From: Methylovorus mays
GTDB taxonomy: Bacteria; Pseudomonadota; Gammaproteobacteria; Burkholderiales; Methylophilaceae
Assembly: GCF_020531915.1 (NCBI RefSeq)
Contig: NZ_JAJAVG010000007.1
Location: 159,695-223,694, forward strand
DNA: 64,000 nucleotides
Reading direction: 5' to 3'
Made by a program: the position numbers and the translations under genes. This document shows, piece by piece, positions 57,169-64,000 of the stretch. Below the pieces are notes generated by a model that was given only the letters and a program-made list of their open reading frames with translations, was not told the origin of the DNA and made no database searches. Within the stretch, counting starts at the first letter, position 1. Every line of letters begins with the position of its first letter.

Positions 57169-58520
57169 ACATCAAACGCTTTTTCGCATCGAGTTCCCGC
57201 GAAGCATTAGCCATGGTCCGTAAAAGCCTGGGTGAAGATGCCGTTATCCTGTCTAACCGTGCCGTCAACGGTGGTAACGAGATCCTGGCCTTCAAGGAAG
57301 AAGACATGGCCTCTTTCATGTCCGATGATGCCCCGGTGCAAGGCAGCAAGCGCCGTGCAGCGCCCGCCATGGAGCCCCTGCAACCAGTGCAGGCGCGCCC
57401 CGCCGCTCGCCAGGCACGTCCGCCTGTGCGTCAGGCCGCGCCCGAAGCCGAACCTTATCGCGCCGTGCGTACCGAGCCTGCACCTACCACCACGGCACGC
57501 CCCAAGGTGACCACCACCCCAGCACAAGCAGCCGCGCCACAGTCCAACAAGCAGATCAACGACATGCTGAACGAGATCCGCAATATGCGCAGCGTGATCG
57601 AATCGCAACTGGTGGAAATCTCCTGGGGTAATATCCAGCATCGCGACCCGGTCAAATCCAACACATTGAATATGCTGCTGTCCGCAGGCTTCAGTGCTGC
57701 GCTGTCGCGCCAGATTGCCGAAAACATGCCAGACCATCGCACCAGCGCTGAAGCCAATGCCTGGGTGCAATCGATTCTGGAAAAAAACCTGCAAGCCATC
57801 CCCAATGAAGATGAAATCCTCAATCGCGGTGGCGTGTTTGCCCTGATCGGGCCAACTGGTGTGGGCAAGACCACCACCACCGCCAAGCTGGCCGCGCGCT
57901 TTGTCATGAAGCATGGCCCTGGCAAGCTGGGCCTGATCACGACCGATGCCTACCGGATTGGCGGTCATGAGCAATTGCGCATCTACGGCAAGATTCTGGG
58001 CGTGATGGTGCATGCGGTGAAAGACGAAGCCGACCTGAAAATTGCCCTGGAAGAGCTCAAGGGCAAGCACACCATTCTGATCGACACCGTGGGCGTCAGC
58101 CAGAAAGACCGCATGGTGGCCGAACAGATCGCCATGTTGTCCAGCACCCGCCAGCCGATCAAGAAGCTGTTGTGCCTCAACGCCACCAACACCGGCGAAA
58201 CGCTGACCGATGTGGTGCGTGCCTACAAGGTCAAACAGCTGGATGGTTGCATCATCACCAAGCTGGACGAAGCCGCCACCATTGGCAGCGCGCTGGATGT
58301 GATCATCCGCGAAAAACTGCGCCTGTATTACGTGGCCAATGGCCAGCGCGTGCCGGAAGACCTGCATGTGGCCAATAAAAAGCTGCTGATCCATCGCGCC
58401 TTCCGCGCGGGCGCGCAGAACACGTCGTCCTTCCAGTTCAAGCATAACGAACTGCCATTCCTGATGGGCAATACCTCGCCAGTGGCCACCAAACTGAGCA
58501 TGGGAGCCGATCATGTCTAG
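57165..58520 (+). CDS. flhF: Flagellar SRP-like GTPase FlhF
   Basis: A 451-residue FlhF. The N-terminal B domain (MNIKRFFASSSREALAMVRK) and a Pro/Ala-rich linker lead to the SRP-type NG domain with GPTGVGKTTTTAKLAARF, TTDAYRIGGHEQL, DTVGVSQKD and TKLDEA. FlhF recruits the first flagellar parts to the pole. It overlaps flhG by 8 bp. Its GTPase residues are intact, in contrast to FlhG. Confidence 0.95.
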   Translation: MNIKRFFASSSREALAMVRKSLGEDAVILSNRAVNGGNEILAFKEEDMASFMSDDAPVQGSKRRAAPAMEPLQPVQARPAARQARPPVRQAAPEAEPYRAVRTEPAPTTTARPKVTTTPAQAAAPQSNKQINDMLNEIRNMRSVIESQLVEISWGNIQHRDPVKSNTLNMLLSAGFSAALSRQIAENMPDHRTSAEANAWVQSILEKNLQAIPNEDEILNRGGVFALIGPTGVGKTTTTAKLAARFVMKHGPGKLGLITTDAYRIGGHEQLRIYGKILGVMVHAVKDEADLKIALEELKGKHTILIDTVGVSQKDRMVAEQIAMLSSTRQPIKKLLCLNATNTGETLTDVVRAYKVKQLDGCIITKLDEAATIGSALDVIIREKLRLYYVANGQRVPEDLHVANKKLLIHRAFRAGAQNTSSFQFKHNELPFLMGNTSPVATKLSMGADHV

Positions 58521-59340
58521 TTTCCGCGAAGATCAAGCCGCCGGTCTGCGTCGCATCATGTCCGGCCCCCGGCCCCGTATCGTGTCGGTGTTATCCGCCA
58601 TGCCGGGCAATGCCCAGGCCAGACTGATCAAGAATCTCGGTGCGTCGATTCAGGATGATGGCAACAATGTCATCATCGTGCATGCCACCGCCAATACTGG
58701 CGATGCCCTGACGCATTACAAGCTGGGCAATACCCCCAGCCTGCTGGAAGTTGCCAATCAGCGCGTGCCTTTGAACAAGGCGATCAAGTTTTCCGAACAG
58801 GGTTATCGCATCAGCCGCCTGCTGCCCAAGCAGGGCAGCATGCAGTTCCAGCAGGCAGAAGGCCTGCAGCTGGATCGCATTTTCGGCAAGCTGGCGCAGG
58901 AATATGACATCGTGCTGGTCGATACTGTTTTAAATAATAACGCTCTGCCATTACAATCGCTCAACGATGGCGAAATTGTGATCCAACTCACGCGTGATCC
59001 GGAGTCGATCAAGCAGGCCTACATCCTCATCAAGCAGGTATGCAGCCAGTTGGGACGACGCTCTTTCGGTATTGTGGTGAGCAACGCCAGTCAGGCGCAG
59101 GCCATGCTGGTGTTTGAGAACATTGCCCAGGTAGCACGCCGCTTCATGCAAATAGACCTGGAGTTCATGGGTGCCATCCCGGCCGATGAGCACCTGAGCC
59201 GGGCGGAAAAACTGGGGCGTGTGGTCATTGATGCATTTCCAATGGCACAAGCCTCGGCCGCCTTCAAGGCACTGGCACGCAAACTGGATTACCGGCAGGC
59301 GATTCTGGCCGAGATACAGCGAACATCGGTCACGCTGTAA
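58513..59340 (+). CDS. flhG: FlhG (FleN/YlxH)-like MinD-family protein lacking the P-loop
   Basis: A 275-residue MinD/ParA-fold protein in the flhG position between flhF and fliA. The residues where FlhG proteins have the deviant Walker A (KGGVGKT) read SAMPGNAQARLIKNLG (28-43), without the lysines or the glycine-rich loop. The later IVLVDT strand and the SIKQAYILIKQ region are kept. FlhG normally limits flagellar number by ATP-dependent dimerisation and by restraining FlhF. This protein probably cannot bind ATP in the usual way. It keeps a normal length and reading frame, so it is likely functional in another way. Confidence 0.8.
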   Translation: MSSFREDQAAGLRRIMSGPRPRIVSVLSAMPGNAQARLIKNLGASIQDDGNNVIIVHATANTGDALTHYKLGNTPSLLEVANQRVPLNKAIKFSEQGYRISRLLPKQGSMQFQQAEGLQLDRIFGKLAQEYDIVLVDTVLNNNALPLQSLNDGEIVIQLTRDPESIKQAYILIKQVCSQLGRRSFGIVVSNASQAQAMLVFENIAQVARRFMQIDLEFMGAIPADEHLSRAEKLGRVVIDAFPMAQASAAFKALARKLDYRQAILAEIQRTSVTL

Positions 59341-59527
59341 GCCAGCACACAATACGCAGGGCAAGACAATGCCGCAGCCCCGGCTCAACAACGGCTGCAT
59401 ATACCGGAATGGTATGCGCAGCCGCGGGTGGGCTGGCGCTCGCGCGGCACGGGTGTAGAATGTGGGCAAGCAATGCTTGTGATACGTCTCACACCATTAA
59501 ACGACAAGGTGCCCAAGCAAGGAAAGT

Positions 59528-60262
59528 ATGTATACGGCAACGGGAAAACCCAATCAGAAAGATAGTCTGCTGCACCAGCATGCCACGCTGGTCAAGAAGC
59601 TGGCCTATCAGCTGAAGGCCAAGCTGCCACCCAGCGTAGAGCTGGACGACCTGGTGCAGGCCGGGATGATGGGCCTGCTCGATGCGATCAATCGCTATGA
59701 AGATACGCATGGTGCGCAGTTTGAAACTTACGCGGCCCAACGCATACGCGGCGCCATGATAGATGAGCTGCGCAATGCCGACTGGCTGCCGCGCAGTATC
59801 CGCAAGAACATGCGCGATGTGGAAGGTGCCATTAACCAGCTGGAACAAGTGCTGGGGCGCCCGCCAACAGAAGGGGAAGTCGCCAAGCAACTCAAGATGT
59901 CACTGGATGACTATTACGACATGCTGGGCGAATGCAGTGGCCACCAGTTGCTGTATTACGAGGATTTTCATGAATCCGAAGGGGGCGATCACTTTCTGGA
60001 TCGCTTTCTGCAAGATGATTCGGGCAACCCGATCAAAGGCCTTCTCGATAGCAATTTCCGGGAAACCCTGATTGAGGCCATTGAAAACCTGCCCGAGCGC
60101 GAACAGATTTTGATGGGCCTGTATTACGAACAGGAACTTAACCTGAAGGAAATTGGCGCGGTGATGAATGTCTCCGAATCACGTGTTTGCCAGTTGCATA
60201 GTCAAGCCATTGCTCGATTACGCGCTTACATGAAAGAGCAATTATGGACTGGGGCAGCCTAG
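59528..60262 (+). CDS. fliA: Flagellar sigma factor FliA (sigma-28)
   Basis: A 244-residue sigma-28. Region 2 (ELDDLVQAGMMGLLDAINRYE, FETYAAQRIRGAMIDELR), region 3 (LPRSIRKNMRDVEGAINQLE) and region 4 (LNLKEIGAVMNVSESRVCQLHSQAIARLR) are all present. It transcribes late flagellar and chemotaxis genes and would recognise the sites at 53292-53696. The start codon is an ATG at 59528 after AAGGAAAG. It overlaps motC by 19 bp. Confidence 0.96.
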   Translation: MYTATGKPNQKDSLLHQHATLVKKLAYQLKAKLPPSVELDDLVQAGMMGLLDAINRYEDTHGAQFETYAAQRIRGAMIDELRNADWLPRSIRKNMRDVEGAINQLEQVLGRPPTEGEVAKQLKMSLDDYYDMLGECSGHQLLYYEDFHESEGGDHFLDRFLQDDSGNPIKGLLDSNFRETLIEAIENLPEREQILMGLYYEQELNLKEIGAVMNVSESRVCQLHSQAIARLRAYMKEQLWTGAA

Positions 60263-60984
60263 GAGGCATCCTACTCGCCGTTTTCGGCATCCTGTTAGGG
60301 CAAGCGATTGAAGGCGGGCAGATTGCCTCACTGATTCAGCCCGCGGCTTTCCTGATCGTGGTTTTCGGCACCTTTGGCGCGGTATTGCTGCAAAGCAAGC
60401 CTGCCAACTTCAAGCTGGGACTCATGCTGTTGCGCTGGATAGTGCAACCGCCGATCGATGACAGAAAAGAACTCAGTCGCCGCATCATAGGCTGGAGCCA
60501 CACCGCCCGCCGCGATGGCCTGCTCAAGCTCGAAGCCCAGCTCTACAACGAAACCGACCCCTTTATCAAAAAAGGCTTGCGCCTCTTGATTGACGGCATT
60601 GCCGCTGACAAGATCCGCGAAATCTGCGCCATTGATATCTACTATTACGAAAGCCAGTACCGTAGCGCCGCCAAAATCTGGGATTCTGCCGGAGGGTATG
60701 CCCCTACCATCGGTATTCTGGGCGCGGTGCTGGGCCTGATCCATGTCATGGAAAACCTGTCCGACCCCAGCCGTCTGGGCAGTGGCATTGCCGTTGCGTT
60801 TGTAGCCACAATATATGGCGTGGGCCTCGCCAATATCGTGTTCCTGCCCATAGGCAGCAAGCTCAAGGCTTACGTTACACAAGAAGCGAGCCGGCGCGAA
60901 ATGCTCATGAATGCCTGGGTCTCCATCGCGCAAGGCGACCATACGCGCGTGGTGGAAGAGCGCCTCAACAGCTACATGCGTTGA
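60244..60984 (+). CDS. motC: Second flagellar stator protein, MotC (MotA family)
   Basis: A 246-residue MotA-family protein, shorter than MotA at 38233 and of the MotC type: WGSLGGILLAVFGILLGQAIEGG at the start, and GGYAPTIGILGAVLGLIHVMENL then GSGIAVAFVATIYGVGLANIVFLPIGSK for helices 3 and 4. With MotD it forms a second stator, as in the MotAB/MotCD pairs of Pseudomonas, used for high-load or surface motion. It is translationally coupled to fliA. Confidence 0.93.
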   Translation: MDWGSLGGILLAVFGILLGQAIEGGQIASLIQPAAFLIVVFGTFGAVLLQSKPANFKLGLMLLRWIVQPPIDDRKELSRRIIGWSHTARRDGLLKLEAQLYNETDPFIKKGLRLLIDGIAADKIREICAIDIYYYESQYRSAAKIWDSAGGYAPTIGILGAVLGLIHVMENLSDPSRLGSGIAVAFVATIYGVGLANIVFLPIGSKLKAYVTQEASRREMLMNAWVSIAQGDHTRVVEERLNSYMR

Positions 60985-60999
60985 TACGGACCCCTATCC

Positions 61000-61938
61000 A
61001 TGCGCAGAAGACAGGTAGAGGAAGACGAGGACAACAAGGAGCGCTGGATGGTGTCCTATGCGGATTTCATCACCCTGCTGTTTGCGTTTTTTGTGGTCAT
61101 GTACGCCATTTCCTCGGTCAATCAGGGCAAGTATGAACAGCTGACATCGTCACTGGGCACCGCCTTCACTGGCGAAAACACGCCTCAGCTCAACAATCCG
61201 CCCGATGGCAATAACGAGCATGCCAATATCAAGGGCTTGTATGGGCAGCCATCATTCATACGCCCACTGGAGCTCTCCCGCCGCAACGACAAGCAGCGCC
61301 GCGAACGCGAAGCCATGACCGCCATGGCCAATAATCTGGCCAACCATCTGGCCCCCATGGTGCTGGAGGGCAAGATCAAGGTCATGCAGAACAACCGTGG
61401 CGTGCGGGTGGACATACACGACAGCCTGCTGTTTGCGCCCGGCGCCTCCGAACTGCAGCCCATCGCCAGTGGTCCGCTCAATGAGATCGCCCAAGCCCTG
61501 AAAACCAATAATCATGCGATTCAAGTGGAAGGCCACACCGATAATGTGCCCATCCATAATGACAAGTTCTACTCCAACTGGGAGCTGTCGGCCATGCGCG
61601 CCAGCAGCGTGGTGCGCATGCTGCAGGATAGCGGCCTGGATGAGAAACGCCTGAGCGCCGTGGGCTTTGGCGCCTCGCAACCGCTGGAGGACAACAGCAC
61701 GCCACTGGGCCGGGCGCGTAATCGGCGCGTTTCCATCATGATTCTTTATGACTCGCTGATGCCCAATCAGACGGATGTTTCCGAGATCGTGCCCGATACC
61801 CCGACCATCATCCGGCCAACGGTAGCACCGCCAGATACTCCCTCGTCAGTAGCGACTCCGGCATCTGCGCCAACCAAGTCTGACGCGGCAACGCCCCGCC
61901 CCCCAGCGCCTGCCAGCAGCAAACCTGCCGCCAACTAG
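61000..61938 (+). CDS. motD: Second flagellar stator protein, MotD (MotB family)
   Basis: A 312-residue MotB-family protein. The membrane helix with proton-binding Asp is RWMVSYADFITLLFAFFVVM; the OmpA-like domain follows (QVEGHTDNVPIHN, SAMRASSVVRML, GRARNRRVSIMIL). A Pro/Thr/Ala-rich C-terminal tail of about 55 residues is extra. It follows motC by 15 bp and probably ends this flagellar operon. Confidence 0.93.
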   Translation: MRRRQVEEDEDNKERWMVSYADFITLLFAFFVVMYAISSVNQGKYEQLTSSLGTAFTGENTPQLNNPPDGNNEHANIKGLYGQPSFIRPLELSRRNDKQRREREAMTAMANNLANHLAPMVLEGKIKVMQNNRGVRVDIHDSLLFAPGASELQPIASGPLNEIAQALKTNNHAIQVEGHTDNVPIHNDKFYSNWELSAMRASSVVRMLQDSGLDEKRLSAVGFGASQPLEDNSTPLGRARNRRVSIMILYDSLMPNQTDVSEIVPDTPTIIRPTVAPPDTPSSVATPASAPTKSDAATPRPPAPASSKPAAN

Positions 61939-62019
61939 CCTCCGCCCACGGCTCAGCTAGCCGCAGCCCCCGAATTCTGCCATTATTCAAGGCTTCTCTT
62001 ACCACCATGAGGCCTGTAC

Positions 62020-63045
62020 ATGAGCTCAAGTTCTCGCCTGCGCTGGGGCATTCTGGGTGCTGCCAGAGTCAACGAACGTCTGCTGCCAGCCATCGTCGCT
62101 GCACCCAATGCCGAGCTGGTGGCGATTGCCAGCCGCCGTCCTGATGCCGCAGCAGAAACCCTGAAAAAATATGCGCCTAGTACGCCAGGCGTATCGTTTT
62201 ACCCCACACTGGAAGCCCTGCTGGAAGATGAGCGCGTAGAAGCTGTTTATCTGCCGATGGCCAATGACGAACATGCCGAATGGGCATTGAAAGCGCTCGC
62301 CGCCGGCAAGCATGTGCTGATCGAAAAACCCATGGCACTCACAGTGGAAGATATCAACGCCATTGAGGCCGCCGCCCAAGCCAAAAACCTCAAGGTAATG
62401 GAAGGCTTCATGTATCGCTTTCACCCGCAGCACCAGCGGGTGCAGGAGATTGTGGCCAGTGGTGTGCTGGGTGACATTCGCTACGCGCACGCCAGCTTTT
62501 CATTCATGATGCGCCCTGCGCGGCTGTACCGTCTGGCAAAAGATACCGCCAATGGCGGCGGTGCCATGTGGGATGTCGGGCCATATGCCATCCACACCTT
62601 GCGCCACTGCTTTGGCAGCGAACCCATTGCCGTTTCGGCCATGGCCAAATACGCCGAAAGTGGCGCCGACATTGCTACCAGCGGCATCCTGGATTTTGGC
62701 GATGGCAAACGCGGGCATTTTGATGTGAGCTTTGAGTGCAGCCGCCAGTCCGAATACCGCATTGTCGGCAACAAAGGCTCGCTGATCTGCCATACGGTGT
62801 GGCAACTGCCGGGCACCAGCGATGTGCCGTTGATCAGCTGGTGGACCGATGACGGCCAAAAACATGTGGAAACCTACGCGCCCAGCAACCATTTCAATCT
62901 GGAAATCGCCCATTTCAGCGACTGTGTACTCAACGATAAAACCCCACTGCTCAGCTTGCAGGATGCCAAAGCCAATTGCCGCACGATTGTCGCCTCGCTT
63001 GAAGCCGCCGCCAGTGGGCGCACCGTCAGCATTGCCGGTCAGTAA
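62020..63045 (+). CDS. Gfo/Idh/MocA-family NAD(P)-dependent oxidoreductase
   Basis: A 341-residue dehydrogenase. The Rossmann site is WGILGAARVNERLLPAI; VLIEKPMAL carries the conserved EKP lysine. MWDVGPYAIHTLRHCFG in the C-terminal sheet domain holds the catalytic histidine. Members oxidise or reduce sugars, inositols or dihydrodiols; the substrate here is unknown. It is separated from motD by 81 bp and precedes the MgtC-like gene by 17 bp. Confidence 0.88.
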   Translation: MSSSSRLRWGILGAARVNERLLPAIVAAPNAELVAIASRRPDAAAETLKKYAPSTPGVSFYPTLEALLEDERVEAVYLPMANDEHAEWALKALAAGKHVLIEKPMALTVEDINAIEAAAQAKNLKVMEGFMYRFHPQHQRVQEIVASGVLGDIRYAHASFSFMMRPARLYRLAKDTANGGGAMWDVGPYAIHTLRHCFGSEPIAVSAMAKYAESGADIATSGILDFGDGKRGHFDVSFECSRQSEYRIVGNKGSLICHTVWQLPGTSDVPLISWWTDDGQKHVETYAPSNHFNLEIAHFSDCVLNDKTPLLSLQDAKANCRTIVASLEAAASGRTVSIAGQ

Positions 63046-63062
63046 GCGAAGGAAGCCCTGCA

Positions 63063-63584
63063 ATGGATAGCCTGCTGAACGAAGTCATGAACACCATCAT
63101 GGCCGAATTTTCCGACCTGCCCAACGGTGCCGAGGTCACGCGCGTGGTTCTGCGTCTAGGCATTGCCGCGATGCTGGGTGGGCTTTTAGGCTACGAACGT
63201 GAATTCCGCGGCAAGGCCGCCGGCATGCGCACGCACATGCTGGTGGCGCTGGGCGCGGCCATGTTTGTGCTGGTGCCGATACAGGCCGGGCTCACCGACG
63301 CCGAAATCAGCCGCGTGGTACAAGGCGTGATTGCAGGGGTAGGTTTCCTGTGTGCGGGCACCATCATCAAGCATGGGCACGATGGCGAAGTGCATGGCCT
63401 CACCACCGCTGCAGGCTTGTGGATGACGGCGGCCATTGGCGTCGCCGCTGGCTTGGGACGCGAATCCACGGCTATCCTGAGCGCCATCCTAGCCTATGCG
63501 ATCCTGCATATCGTGCCCAAGCTAGCCCACCGCTATTACCATGCGCAAGAAAGCAGCAAAGATGACAGTGACCATGCGCCCTAA
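63063..63584 (+). CDS. MgtC/SapB family membrane protein
   Basis: A 173-residue protein with four to five membrane helices: LRLGIAAMLGGLLGYEREFR, GMRTHMLVALGAAMFVLV, VVQGVIAGVGFLCAGTII and GLTTAAGLWMTAAIGVAAGLG. The EREFR and GMRTH motifs define the MgtC/SapB N-terminal domain. The C-terminal ACT-like domain of full MgtC is absent. MgtC proteins help growth in low magnesium and inhibit the F1F0 ATPase in some pathogens; the role here is unproven. Confidence 0.88.
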   Translation: MDSLLNEVMNTIMAEFSDLPNGAEVTRVVLRLGIAAMLGGLLGYEREFRGKAAGMRTHMLVALGAAMFVLVPIQAGLTDAEISRVVQGVIAGVGFLCAGTIIKHGHDGEVHGLTTAAGLWMTAAIGVAAGLGRESTAILSAILAYAILHIVPKLAHRYYHAQESSKDDSDHAP

Positions 63585-63736
63585 GCCTTGCATCACATCG
63601 TCCTAGCGTAAAAGATTTAGTACTGGAGATTACATATCCCAACGACCTCAGGAGTGGTCATTCGCCCTTAAGGGCAATTTCCTGATCAATTAATCCGCTG
63701 CATCATCGGTTTCCCTTCTTGCCCGGACCCGATGTG
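63585..63736. other. Intergenic region before vgrG
   Basis: About 150 bp without a gene. A 12-bp palindrome, GCCCTTAAGGGC (63664-63675), is the only clear element. Confidence 0.4.
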
Positions 63737-64000
63737 ATGCTTTCCTCGCTGCTCTCCTCCCGTCGCCTGCTGACCCTGCAATGTCCCGCGCTCGATAAGA
63801 TCCTGCCTGATGGGTTGGAGCCCGTCCGCCTGCAAGGGCGGGAGGGCATCAACACCCTGTTTGACTACCAGCTCACCGTGCGTAGCCGTTTGGGGGAAGT
63901 CGGCAGTGATCTGGACGTTGGTCCGCTGATGGGTCAAGTATTGACCTGCGGCATCAGCCTCGAAGGCCACGGCCAGTTCCTGCCCGGCGCGCTGGGCGAT
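63737..64000 (+). CDS. VgrG-type type VI secretion spike protein, N-terminus (cut by window edge)
   Basis: The frame opens at ATG 63737 (a GTG is one codon earlier) and runs off the window end after 88 codons. RRLLTLQCPALDKILPD, GREGINTLFDYQLTVRS and GQVLTCGISLEG match the gp27-like N-terminal domain of VgrG/TssI. It implies a type VI secretion or orphan vgrG-effector locus to the right. Confidence 0.82.
   Translation, partial: MLSSLLSSRRLLTLQCPALDKILPDGLEPVRLQGREGINTLFDYQLTVRSRLGEVGSDLDVGPLMGQVLTCGISLEGHGQFLPGALGD

Overview
The window comes from the chromosome of a motile, Gram-negative betaproteobacterium. The evidence is an FlhDC plus FliA flagellar hierarchy, a large chemotaxis cluster with CheD and CheZ, class I fumarase, IscX, HemN, and FecI/FecR/TonB iron uptake. 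The gene style fits the Methylophilaceae (Methylovorus or Methylobacillus type), but nothing in the window proves the family.

Layout. 1-11744 is housekeeping: the end of a class I fumarase, an Old Yellow Enzyme homologue, iscX, hemN, a phosphomannomutase/phosphoglucomutase, a small membrane-anchored aspartic protease, a glycosyltransferase, a type I secretion adaptor/ATPase pair and pgm. 11835-11910 is tRNA-Lys(CTT). The last 46 bp of this tRNA are repeated exactly at 21993-22038. The 10.1 kb between the two copies is an integrated mobile element. It carries a tyrosine integrase, an AlpA-like regulator and a P2 gpA-like HUH replication initiator. Its cargo is a complete type II-C CRISPR system: cas9, cas1, cas2, a tracrRNA divergent from cas9, and a very regular array of 23 repeats and 22 spacers.

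22253-39093 holds a copper-chaperone-like protein and then a long leftward chemotaxis and motor cluster. In transcription order this is motA, motB, a second CheZ-like protein, a second CheY-like protein, cheA, cheW, a poly-HAMP/PAS receptor, a small secreted protein, a second poly-HAMP receptor, cheR, cheD, cheB, cheY and cheZ. 39613-46053 is a rightward tripartite exporter operon: outer-membrane factor, HlyD-type adaptor, RbbA-like double ATPase/permease and ABC-2 permease. 46706-50973 is a Fur-box-preceded fecI/fecR/TonB-receptor cassette. It lies between an intact methyltransferase-flhC segment on the right and a decayed direct copy of that segment on the left.

52098-61938 is the flagellar regulatory and export region: flhC and flhD leftward, then flhB, flhA, flhF, flhG, fliA, motC and motD rightward. 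The 0.9 kb between flhD and flhB carries three tandem sigma-28 promoters, one a full match to the E. coli consensus, all pointing at flhDC. The window ends with a Gfo/Idh/MocA oxidoreductase, an MgtC-family membrane protein and the start of a VgrG-type type VI secretion spike gene.

The most notable system is the small tRNA-integrated, self-replicating-type element that carries a whole Cas9 immune system. Next in interest are the sigma-28 feedback promoters in front of flhDC, and an FlhG that has lost its ATP-binding loop.
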